From: Pseudomonas sp. R-28-1W-6
Lineage (GTDB): Bacteria > Pseudomonadota > Gammaproteobacteria > Pseudomonadales > Pseudomonadaceae
Direction: 5' to 3'
DNA: 64,000 nucleotides
NCBI RefSeq assembly: GCF_009799925.1
Contig: NZ_WELK01000011.1
Coordinates: 62,001-126,000, forward strand
The position numbers were made by a program, and so were the translations under genes. Shown piece by piece: positions 33,239 through 40,278 of the stretch (positions are counted from its first letter, which is position 1; the number at the start of each line of letters is the position of its first letter). Under the pieces are notes generated by a model. That model saw nothing but the letters and a program-made list of their open reading frames with translations. It did no database searches and was not told the origin of the DNA.

Positions 33239-34111
33239 TCACTCTCCCTGGTCTTTCAGTACTTCGGGCACATAGGCCCGGTGGAAGCCGTTGTAGGACT
33301 CGCTGTTCTTCGCCTTGCCCAGCGTCCAGGCACGGGTGCCCTGGCTGGCCGCGCCGTCGATGCGGATGGTGTTGCCGCTGATGAAGTTGGCGCCGGGGGA
33401 GAGCAGGAAGACGATGGCCGCCGCCACTTCCGACTCGGTGCCGATGCGCTGCAGCGGCACGTGGTCCTTGAGGTTGCGGATCATGTTCTTCATGGATTCC
33501 GGGTAGGTGTCCATGCCGCTGGAGGCGATCCAGCCCGGCGCCACGGCGTTGACCCGCACGCCGGCGTGGCCCCACTCGTAGGCGGCGGTCTTGGTGAAGT
33601 TCTCCATGCCGGCGCGGGCGGCGCCGGAGTGGCCCATGCCGGGCATGCCGCCCCACATGTCGGCGAGCATGTTGACGATGCTGCCGCCGGTCTTGCTCAT
33701 GCTCTGGGTGAAGACTTCGCGGGCGATCAGGAAGCCGCCGACCAGGTTGGTTCTGACCACGGTCTCGAAGCCCTTCTGGTTGATCGACACCAGTGGCGCG
33801 GGAAACTGGCCGCCGGCGTTGTTGACCAGGTGGTGGATCGGCCCTCGCTCGGCGATCACCGCCTTGACCATGGCCTTGACCGCGTCTTCCTCGCGGATGT
33901 CGCACACGGCAAAGCTGGCGCTGCCGCCGTCTTCGGCGATTTCGCCGGCGGTCTTTTCCAGCTTCTCCAGCTTGCGCCCGACCAGCACCACATGGGCGCC
34001 CAGGTGGGCCAGTTCGTGGGCCACGCAGCGACCGATGCCGCTGCCGCCGCCGGTGACCAGGATGGTCTGGCCGCTGAACAGGCCGGGTTTGAACACTGAG
34101 TCGTATGCCAT
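33239..34111 (-). CDS. atuB: Short-chain dehydrogenase AtuB
   Basis: 290-residue SDR oxidoreductase with the NAD(P)-binding TGGGSGIGRC (about residues 20-29), NNAGG, and a region GHSGAARAGMEN in place of the usual YxxxK; here the catalytic tyrosine is not obvious, with H/S at that position, like members of the 2,4-dienoyl-CoA reductase group that lack it. In that group, NADPH-dependent reduction of unsaturated acyl-CoAs is the reaction. A role in handling the double bond or alcohol of terpenoid intermediates is possible but unproven. It follows atuA after 14 bases. Confidence 0.88.
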   Translation of the reverse strand: MAYDSVFKPGLFSGQTILVTGGGSGIGRCVAHELAHLGAHVVLVGRKLEKLEKTAGEIAEDGGSASFAVCDIREEDAVKAMVKAVIAERGPIHHLVNNAGGQFPAPLVSINQKGFETVVRTNLVGGFLIAREVFTQSMSKTGGSIVNMLADMWGGMPGMGHSGAARAGMENFTKTAAYEWGHAGVRVNAVAPGWIASSGMDTYPESMKNMIRNLKDHVPLQRIGTESEVAAAIVFLLSPGANFISGNTIRIDGAASQGTRAWTLGKAKNSESYNGFHRAYVPEVLKDQGE

Positions 34112-34125
34112 TGTTGTTGTCCTTG

Positions 34126-35913
34126 TTACAGGCTGTCAGCCAGTGCGCGCGGCACCGGAATCGGGAACTCCAGCAACTGCTGGGCGAAGGCCTTGCCCTG
34201 CGGGTCGATACGCAGGCTGGCCACGCCGCCGCCGCCCAGGGCGTTCTCCAACAGGAAGTTGAGACTGTGGCTGCCCGGCAGGTACCAGCGGCTGACCTTG
34301 CCGGTCTGGCCGTCAAGCACGTGCTGCATCCATTCGGCCACGGCGCCTTCACTCAGTGCAGCCGCGATCCAGGCCAGATACTCGGGCTTTCTGGCCATCA
34401 CGCCGATATTGCTGTGGTTGCCCTTGTCACCGGAGCGGGCCACGGCCAGCTTGATCAGCGGCACCCTGGCGTCGGCCTGGCCGCTGGCGGCTGGCACAGT
34501 GACGTCGGCGGCGATCTGCGCCGGGCTGAAGGCATCCAGCTGGGGCAGGGCGAGCGGGCTGCGCTCACCGTTGAGCTCCACTTCCAGGCTGCAGGCGCTC
34601 TTGTCCACCAGGAAGCTGAACAGGCGGATCACCGGGTACACGGTGGGGCGCCCGCCGACTATGCCGGTCAGGCCCGGCGCCATGCCGGTGGCGGCCTGGG
34701 CGATCTCGCGGGAGAACAGCACCAGGGCTTCCTTCTTGGCATGGCGCACGCCGATCTTGACCACCACTTCGCGGGTGTCGCGGCGCTGGCCACGCGAACC
34801 ATAAGTGGCCTCGGAGCCGAGCAATTCGATGCACACCTCTTTGTAGGGCCCCCAGCCGCGTGCGGCGAACATCTCCTCGGTCTTGGCGATGATCGCCTGG
34901 CTGACCCGCTCGGCCTTGGCTACTGCGTCGATGCCGGCCAGCAGACAGCTGGCGGTGCAGCGGAAGCCGTCCGGGTGGGTGGCACTGACCTTGTATTGAT
35001 TGGTCGGCGGCAGGCCGCGGGCGCCTTTCAGCTCGACGCGGTTGGCGCCGACCTGCGTCAGCTCGACCTGAGTGAAGTCGCAGATCACGTCGGGCAGGTA
35101 GTAGGCGCGTGGGTCGCCGATTTCGTAGAGCATCTGCTCACCGACCGACAGGGTGCTGACCAGACCGCCGGTGCCTTCGGGCTTGCCGACCACGAAACTG
35201 CCGTCGGCGGCGACTTCCACTACCGGGAAGCCGATATGTTCGTAGTCCGGTACGTCGCGCCAGTCGGTGAAGTTGCCGCCGGTGCATTGTGCGCCGCATT
35301 CGATGATATGGCCGGCCAGGGCGGCCTGGGCCAGCTTGTCGTAGTCGTTCCAGGCCCAGTTGAATTCGTGCACCAGGGCCGCGCTGACCACCGCGCTGTC
35401 GACCACGCGGCCGGTGATGACGATGTCGGCACCGAGCTTCAGCGCTTCGACAATGCCCGGCGCGCCGAGGTAGGCGTTGACCGATACGCACATCGGCGGC
35501 AGCGCGGCGCCCGTGAACATCTCCACGGTGCCGGCCTTGACCAGTTCGCCTAGCTTGGGTTGCAGGTTATCGCCATGCAGCACGGCGATCTTCAACTCGA
35601 CACCGGCCTTGGCGCAGGCAGCGGACAGGGCCGCGGCGCAGGCGCTGGGGTTGACCCCGCCGGCGTTGCTGATCACGCGGATGTTCTTCGCGGCGATCTC
35701 GCCGAGCAGCGGCGCGAGCACTTCGACGAAGTCGGTGGCGTAGCCTTCGTCCGGTTTCTTCATCCGTGCCCCGGCCATGATCGACATGGTCACTTCGGCC
35801 AGGTAGTCGAATACCAGGTAGTCCAGCTCGGTGCCGCGAACCAGCTGGGCGGCGGCGCTGGAGGTATCGCCCCAGAAGGCGGAGGCACAGCCGATGCGGA
35901 CGGTCTTGCTCAT
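34126..35913 (-). CDS. atuA: Acyclic terpene utilization protein AtuA (DUF1446)
   Basis: 595-residue cytoplasmic protein, first gene of the atu operon. Residues 1-450 are the DUF1446 domain (IRIGCASAFWGD, YLVFDYLAEVTMSIM, NAGGVNP, ITGRVVDSAV, IECGAQCTGGNFTDW), followed by a C-terminal AtuA-like domain of about 100 residues (LAVARSGDKGNHSNIGV). It is needed for growth on citronellol in P. aeruginosa, but its reaction has not been settled; a lyase or CoA-thioester step is a suggestion in the literature. I chose ATG 35913 (MSKTVRIG) over 35928, because the conserved part starts there; neither has a strong ribosome site. Its promoter overlaps an AtuR-type operator. Confidence 0.95.
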   Translation of the reverse strand: MSKTVRIGCASAFWGDTSSAAAQLVRGTELDYLVFDYLAEVTMSIMAGARMKKPDEGYATDFVEVLAPLLGEIAAKNIRVISNAGGVNPSACAAALSAACAKAGVELKIAVLHGDNLQPKLGELVKAGTVEMFTGAALPPMCVSVNAYLGAPGIVEALKLGADIVITGRVVDSAVVSAALVHEFNWAWNDYDKLAQAALAGHIIECGAQCTGGNFTDWRDVPDYEHIGFPVVEVAADGSFVVGKPEGTGGLVSTLSVGEQMLYEIGDPRAYYLPDVICDFTQVELTQVGANRVELKGARGLPPTNQYKVSATHPDGFRCTASCLLAGIDAVAKAERVSQAIIAKTEEMFAARGWGPYKEVCIELLGSEATYGSRGQRRDTREVVVKIGVRHAKKEALVLFSREIAQAATGMAPGLTGIVGGRPTVYPVIRLFSFLVDKSACSLEVELNGERSPLALPQLDAFSPAQIAADVTVPAASGQADARVPLIKLAVARSGDKGNHSNIGVMARKPEYLAWIAAALSEGAVAEWMQHVLDGQTGKVSRWYLPGSHSLNFLLENALGGGGVASLRIDPQGKAFAQQLLEFPIPVPRALADSL

Positions 35914-35934
35914 GGTGGGTGGTTCCATCGACGC

Positions 35935-35963
35935 GGATAAGGTGGTGAAACATTACCAAGCAA
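35935..35963 (-). promoter_or_regulatory. Candidate atuA promoter
   Basis: On the minus strand, TTGCTT (35963-35958) and TTATCC (35940-35935) are separated by 17 bases. The -35 hexamer lies inside the operator at 35955-35972, so a bound repressor would block RNA polymerase directly. The transcript start would be only about 15 bases before the atuA ATG. Confidence 0.5.
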
Positions 35964-35972
35964 GCGCTTGGT
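35955..35972. promoter_or_regulatory. AtuR operator 1
   Basis: ACCAAG-CAAGCG-CTTGGT: perfect 6-bp outer arms, and an inner 10-bp palindrome CAAGCGCTTG. It shares a 16-base core with operator 2 on the opposite strand. P. aeruginosa AtuR is known to bind two inverted repeats in the atuA-atuR intergenic region; assignment here is by position and symmetry. Confidence 0.85.
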
Positions 35973-35997
35973 TTAAAAGTCTTGGTGGCAACTTTTT

Positions 35998-36017
35998 ACC
36001 CAAGCGCTTGCTTGGGT
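35998..36017. promoter_or_regulatory. AtuR operator 2
   Basis: ACCCAAG-CGCTTG-CTTGGGT: perfect 7-bp outer arms with the inner palindrome CAAGCGCTTG. Centres of operators 1 and 2 are 44 bases apart, about four helical turns. The TTGCTT inside it is the -35 of the atuR promoter. Confidence 0.85.
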
Positions 36018-36036
36018 GGCTTGAGCGCCGTAAATT
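36008..36036 (+). promoter_or_regulatory. Candidate atuR promoter
   Basis: TTGCTT (36008-36013) and TAAATT (36031-36036) are separated by exactly 17 bases. The -35 hexamer is part of operator 2, predicting negative autoregulation of atuR. Confidence 0.6.
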
Positions 36037-36104
36037 TCGTCCATATCAGCCTTATTCATGCAGGCAATCACAGCCCTGCCTTCTGTTTAGCCGGAGAAAC
36101 ACGT

Positions 36105-36728
36105 TTGGACGATCACAAGGCTCGCGCCGTGATGCAGCAACTGGTAGCCAGCGGCCAGGTGACTGACCCGGAAAGTGCCCGCGGCAAGCTGCTGCAGACT
36201 GCCGCCCACCTGTTTCGCAGCAAGGGCTACGAGCGCACCACGGTGCGCGACCTGGCCGGCGCGGTGGGCATCCAGTCCGGTAGCATCTTTCACCACTTCA
36301 AGAGCAAGGACGAAATCCTCCGCTCGGTGATGGAGGAAACGGTGCGCTACAACACCGCGCTGATGCACGCCGCCCTGGCCGATGCCGGCAGCCTGCGCGA
36401 GCGGGTACTGGCGCTGATCCGCTGCGAGCTGCAGTCGATCATGGGCGGCACCGGCGAGGCCATGGGCGTGCTGGTGTACGAATGGCGCTCGCTGTCGGAA
36501 GAGGGGCGGGCGCATATCCTGGAGCTGCGCGATGCCTACGAGCAGATCTGGCTGAACGTGCTCGGCGAGGCCCGCGCGGCCGGCTACGTCAAGGGCGACC
36601 CCTTCATCCTGCGGCGCTTCCTCACCGGTGCGCTGAGCTGGACCACCACCTGGTTCCGCCCGGACGGCAAGATGAGCCTCGACCAGCTGGCCGAGGAAGC
36701 CCTGGCGCTGGTGATCAAGGAAGGTTGA
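36105..36728 (+). CDS. atuR: TetR-family repressor AtuR
   Basis: 207-residue TetR regulator, divergent from atuA. The N-terminal helix-turn-helix is at residues 25-70 (LLQTAAHLFRSKGYERTTVRDLAGAVGIQSGSIFHHF shown in part), followed by an all-helical ligand domain. I chose a TTG start at 36105 because CGGAG is 8 bases upstream; ATG 36132 is the alternative. A TTG start would keep repressor levels low. In P. aeruginosa AtuR represses the atu operon until an acyclic terpene intermediate is present. The same box upstream of the DUF1302 gene suggests a second target. Confidence 0.92.
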   Translation: MDDHKARAVMQQLVASGQVTDPESARGKLLQTAAHLFRSKGYERTTVRDLAGAVGIQSGSIFHHFKSKDEILRSVMEETVRYNTALMHAALADAGSLRERVLALIRCELQSIMGGTGEAMGVLVYEWRSLSEEGRAHILELRDAYEQIWLNVLGEARAAGYVKGDPFILRRFLTGALSWTTTWFRPDGKMSLDQLAEEALALVIKEG

Positions 36729-36835
36729 GCCAGATGGGCTAAGCTGCAGGTAGCCCCGCGAATGTGCGGGAACAGGGACGTGGTTGGCTGTAGCGTTGTT
36801 GCCCATGGTGCCTGCTCCCGCTCGAGGTGTTCGCG

Positions 36836-37642
36836 TTGTCTGTGCTTGCCCGCCTATTGCTGCTCACGCTGAGCCTGTGTCTGCTGCCACCCGCCATGGC
36901 CGCGCAACTGGTACGGGTCGGCGCCTATCATTTCCCGCCTTATGTGACCAAGCCGGAGAACCCGGCGCCCGGTGGCCTGCTGCCCGAGCTGCTGGCGGCG
37001 CTGAACGCGGCCCAGGACGACTACCGCTTCGAGCTGCTGCCGACCTCGGTCACCCGGCGTTACCGGGATTTCACCCAGGGGCGCTATGACCTGATCCTGT
37101 TCGAGTCGCCAAACTGGGGCTGGCAGGGCGTCGAGCTGGACAAGCTCGACCTGCACATCAGCGATGCAGAGGTGTATGTCGCCCGCGCCGAGCCCGGCCG
37201 TGGCCAGGACTATTTCGCCAGCCTCAAGGGCAAGCGCATGGCCCTGTACAACGGCTATCACTACGGCTTCGCCGGTTTCAATGCGGACCAGGACTATCTC
37301 ACCCGTACCTTCAAGGCCGTGCTGACCTATTCCCACGACAGCAACCTGCGCATGCTGCTGCATGGTCGCGCCGACCTCAGCGTGGTGCCGCGCTCCTACC
37401 TGCACCTGTACCAGCAGAGCAACCCGCAGGAGCGCGAGCAGCTGCTGGTGTCCGCGCGCACCGATCAGGTCTACCACCACCATGCCCTGCTGCGCCGCAA
37501 CGGCCCGCTCGGGGCGCAGGCGCTGGCCGAGCTGCTGGCTCGCCTGCAGGCCAGTGGCCGGCTGGCGCAGTTGCTCGAACGCTATCAGCTGCACGCCACC
37601 ACGGACGCCGCGCTGGAGCAGGCCGACCCTATGCAGCTGTGA
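36836..37642 (+). CDS. Periplasmic solute-binding protein, tandem copy 1
   Basis: 268-residue exported protein with signal LARLLLLTLSLCLLPPAMA, cleaved before AQLVRVGAY. The fold is a family-3-type solute-binding protein (AYHFPPYVTKP, GRYDLILFESPNWGWQG, KGKRMALYNGYHYGFAGF). Its closest relative here is the next gene. I favour a TTG at 36836 with GAGGTG 6 bases upstream; GTG at 36827 in the same frame is the alternative. No permease or ATPase gene is linked, so it is an orphan receptor of unknown ligand. It follows atuR in the same direction but after about 107 bases, and there is no evidence that it is part of the terpene system. Confidence 0.82.
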   Translation: MSVLARLLLLTLSLCLLPPAMAAQLVRVGAYHFPPYVTKPENPAPGGLLPELLAALNAAQDDYRFELLPTSVTRRYRDFTQGRYDLILFESPNWGWQGVELDKLDLHISDAEVYVARAEPGRGQDYFASLKGKRMALYNGYHYGFAGFNADQDYLTRTFKAVLTYSHDSNLRMLLHGRADLSVVPRSYLHLYQQSNPQEREQLLVSARTDQVYHHHALLRRNGPLGAQALAELLARLQASGRLAQLLERYQLHATTDAALEQADPMQL

Positions 37643-37688
37643 CACGCTGGGCTAGGCTTGGCGAAGGAAAGTTGTCGGTGGGGTCAGT

Positions 37689-38510
37689 ATGGAGCTTTGG
37701 GGTCGCGGACGCTGGCAAGCCTGTCTGCTGGTACTGCTCGGCATGGGCGGTGGCACGGCCATGGCCGCGCAAACCGTGCAGATCGCGGCCGTGCATTTCC
37801 CGCCCTACGTGATCAAGCCGGAGCAGGGCGTGCAGCAGGGCCTGCTCAGCGAGCTGGTCGCGGCGCTCAACCAGATCCAGGGCGACTACCAGTTCGTCCT
37901 GCGGGCCACTTCGCTGAATCGGCGCTTCGGCGATTTGCAGCAGGGCCGCATCGACATGGCCATCTTCGAGAACCCGGACTGGGGCTGGCAGGGCATACCC
38001 GGGGCGCGCATTGACCTGGGCCTGGAAGATGCCGAGATCTTCATCGCCCGGGTGCAGCAGGGGCGCGACCAACGCTACTTCGAAAACCTGATGGACAAGC
38101 GCATGGCCTTGTTCAACGGCTACCACTACGGCTTTGCCGGTTTCAACAACGATCCGCTCTGGCTGGAGGAAAACTTCCAGGCCAAGCTGACCTATTCCCA
38201 TGAAAGCAACCTGAACATGGTGCTGCGCGGGCGTGCCGATGTGGCGCCGATCACCCGCTCGTGGCTGGGCGCCTATCTGCATGAAAACCCCGAGGTGCGT
38301 GAGCAGCTGCTGGTTTCCGAGTGGGTGGATCAGGTCTACCGGCATTATGCGATCCTGCGGCCGCAGGCGCCGATCAGCGCCGAGCGCTTTCGCCAGCTGA
38401 TGCAGCAGTTGCGCGTCAACGGCCAGCTGACCCGTGTGTTCGCGCCCTATGGCATCGAGGTCAAGCCACGCGTAGCGGGTAGCTCAGCAACAGCAGATGC
38501 AGCAGATTGA
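37689..38510 (+). CDS. Periplasmic solute-binding protein, tandem copy 2
   Basis: 273-residue exported protein, a tandem paralogue of the gene upstream. Shared blocks include FPPYVIKPEQ/FPPYVTKPEN, PDWGWQG/PNWGWQG, KRMALFNGYHYGFAGFN and YSHESNLNM. The signal peptide is about 26 residues, ending GTAMA. No linked ABC permease. Its last 50 bases overlap the end of the convergent CPBP protease gene. The ribosome site GGGGTC is weak. Ligand unknown; an amino-acid-like compound is the usual choice for the family. Confidence 0.85.
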   Translation: MELWGRGRWQACLLVLLGMGGGTAMAAQTVQIAAVHFPPYVIKPEQGVQQGLLSELVAALNQIQGDYQFVLRATSLNRRFGDLQQGRIDMAIFENPDWGWQGIPGARIDLGLEDAEIFIARVQQGRDQRYFENLMDKRMALFNGYHYGFAGFNNDPLWLEENFQAKLTYSHESNLNMVLRGRADVAPITRSWLGAYLHENPEVREQLLVSEWVDQVYRHYAILRPQAPISAERFRQLMQQLRVNGQLTRVFAPYGIEVKPRVAGSSATADAAD

Positions 38511-39219
38511 CCGCCCCGTGCAGGGCGATGGCCAGGCTCAGGCGCCCGCTGCAGTGGAACACCAGGCCGTAGCCGAGGCCGGCCAGGGCGGCGACCAGGG
38601 CGAATAGCGGGCTGAACGGGATATGCGCGGCGCCGAACAGCGCGGCGGTCAGCAGCAGCCCCGGCCACAGGCCCAGCAGTTTGATCAGCTGCGGTTGCAG
38701 CCAGGCACGGAACAGCAACTCTTCGGCCAGCACGGCCACCCCCAGGTTCACCGCCAGCCATAGCCCCAGGTCCTGCGGCCACTTCGGCTGCCAGGCCAGC
38801 AGCCCCACGCCCCACGCCAGAAGCGGCACCAGCAGCAAGGTCAGGCCCATGACCAGCCAAACGCGCGCGCCCAAGTGTCGTGCGCGTGACGGCTGGCCCA
38901 GCCACCAGGCCAGCAGGGTCAGGCCGAGCAGCAGCTTGTCCCAGGACAGGCGCAGTGCGTAGGGCAGGGCATCCGTACTGATTCGCCGTGGTGGCCACAG
39001 CTCGACGGGCTGGAAGCCGGGCAGCAGGTGGGCGGCCAGGGCGATGCCGGCGAGCAGGCTGCCCGACCACCACAGCCAGTGCGGCAGGTAGGGACCGGCA
39101 AACAGCAGCCAGCCGATCAGCAGGATGGCAAACAGCAGGCCCGGTGGCTGGATAAAGCCCAGTGCCAGGCCCAGGCCGAGGGCGATCACCGGTAGCAGCA
39201 GGCGCAGGTGCAGCGGCAT
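38461..39219 (-). CDS. CPBP-family intramembrane glutamic endopeptidase
   Basis: 252-residue membrane protein with about eight predicted helices. The CPBP (Abi/Rce1-like) signatures are clear in the C-half: AEELLFRAWL (paired glutamates and arginine), FGAAHIPFSPL (histidine), and HGAVNLLH (histidine and asparagine). These proteins are membrane proteases that process or modify peptides, and substrates are mostly unknown. Its 3' end overlaps the end of the convergent solute-binding gene by 50 bases. The DUF2897 gene lies 78 bases upstream on the same strand. Confidence 0.88.
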   Translation of the reverse strand: MPLHLRLLLPVIALGLGLALGFIQPPGLLFAILLIGWLLFAGPYLPHWLWWSGSLLAGIALAAHLLPGFQPVELWPPRRISTDALPYALRLSWDKLLLGLTLLAWWLGQPSRARHLGARVWLVMGLTLLLVPLLAWGVGLLAWQPKWPQDLGLWLAVNLGVAVLAEELLFRAWLQPQLIKLLGLWPGLLLTAALFGAAHIPFSPLFALVAALAGLGYGLVFHCSGRLSLAIALHGAVNLLHLLLLSYPLRVA

Positions 39220-39297
39220 TCGACATCCTTGTGGCGTGGCCCGGATGCCATCCGGGGCGGGACGAGTAGCGGATATTCGGCGGCAGGTGGACCGTGC

Positions 39298-39465
39298 TTA
39301 GCGGTCTTTGGCGTCCTTGGCATCCTGCTCGACATTTCGCTCATGGATGCGCTTGAGCTGTTCCTCGCTCAGCGGCAGCTTGCGCGCGCTGTCGCGCAGC
39401 AGCATCAGGCTGCCGACGATCGAGCCAAGCGCCAGGATCATGATCAACCAGGCGTACCAGGGCAT
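39298..39465 (-). CDS. DUF2897 small membrane protein
   Basis: 55-residue protein MPWYAWLIMILALGSIVGSL..., with one N-terminal transmembrane helix (residues 5-22) and a charged cytoplasmic-looking tail ending DAKDAKDR. It matches the short DUF2897 family of gammaproteobacteria. The ATG at 39465 is preceded by AAGGAGAAT, a strong ribosome site. Function unknown. It may be co-transcribed with the CPBP gene downstream. Confidence 0.85.
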   Translation of the reverse strand: MPWYAWLIMILALGSIVGSLMLLRDSARKLPLSEEQLKRIHERNVEQDAKDAKDR

Positions 39466-39516
39466 GGGATTCTCCTTCGGTTAAGAGTTCCACCATAACC
39501 CCGTACGCAATGCCTG

Positions 39517-40278
39517 TCAGTTGCCCAGCACGCTTTGCAGGCCGCTGTCGTCCTTCAGCTCGACCCCGGACAGCTGCAGGCGCAGGGCCTGGCGGGCGAG
39601 GAACTCCAGCTTGTGCGCGGCCAGGGCATAGGGCAGGCCCTCGGGGCGCACGTTGGAGATGCAGTTGCGCTGGCTGTCCATCATGCCCGGCCGCGGCTGG
39701 TAGGTGAGGTAGATGCCCAGGCTGTCTGGCGAGCTCAGCCCCGGCCGTTCGCCGATCAGCACGATGACCAGGCGCGCGCGCAGGGCTTCGCCGATGCCGT
39801 CGCCAATCGCCACGCGGCCCTGCTCGGCCAGCACCACCGGGGTGTTGGCCCAGTCCGTATCGAAACGCTCACGAAACAGCTCGAGCAGGGGCAGGGCATG
39901 GCGCTGGATGGCCACCGAGGACAAGCCGTCGGCGAGGACGATGGCCAGCTCGGGTGCGGCCAGTTCGTGCAGCAGGCGCACGCGGCATTCCTCGCTGAGG
40001 TGGCGGCCATGGTCCGGGCGCAGCAGGTAGGTCTGCCGGTCGGCGGCATTGCTGTGCACCTGCAGGGTGCGGAAGCCGGCATGGCGCAGCTGCTGCTTGA
40101 GTTCGGCGAAGTCCAGCGGGCGGTGCACGGCGTCGCGGGCCTGGGCGTGGGCCAGGCCGAACTTGAGCACTTCGCGGGTCGGCAGGCTCGAACCGACCCG
40201 GCCCAGGGCGATGCGTGCCGAGGTGTGCGCGCGCAGTTCGTCCCAGGGGTTGTGTTGCGTCAGGTCCTGGTCGCTCAT
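39517..40278 (-). CDS. eutC: Ethanolamine ammonia-lyase small subunit
   Basis: 253-residue small subunit of adenosylcobalamin-dependent ethanolamine ammonia-lyase, which splits ethanolamine into acetaldehyde and ammonia. Recognisable blocks are TSARIALGRVGSSLPTRE, HAQARDAVH, LADGLSSVAIQRHA, QGRVAIGDGIGE and IGERPGLSSPDSLGIYLTY. Length is normal. The ATG shares one base with the eutB stop codon (TGATG), so the subunits are translationally coupled. No microcompartment shell genes are nearby, so this is the short, non-compartment type of ethanolamine pathway known in Pseudomonas. An acetaldehyde dehydrogenase gene is not visible in the window. Confidence 0.95.
   Translation of the reverse strand: MSDQDLTQHNPWDELRAHTSARIALGRVGSSLPTREVLKFGLAHAQARDAVHRPLDFAELKQQLRHAGFRTLQVHSNAADRQTYLLRPDHGRHLSEECRVRLLHELAAPELAIVLADGLSSVAIQRHALPLLELFRERFDTDWANTPVVLAEQGRVAIGDGIGEALRARLVIVLIGERPGLSSPDSLGIYLTYQPRPGMMDSQRNCISNVRPEGLPYALAAHKLEFLARQALRLQLSGVELKDDSGLQSVLGN

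Noticed and set aside
26617..35913. Assignment of the carboxylase genes to the leucine (liu) pathway
   Set aside because: The AtuC/AtuF proteins resemble LiuB/LiuD, but the presence of DUF1446 AtuA, two SDRs, AtuD and divergent AtuR in the known order fits the terpene cluster.
36836..38510. Solute-binding genes as terpene-uptake receptors next to atuR
   Set aside because: They belong to an amino-acid-receptor-like family, no AtuR-type box precedes them, and they are separated from atuR by a normal intergenic gap.
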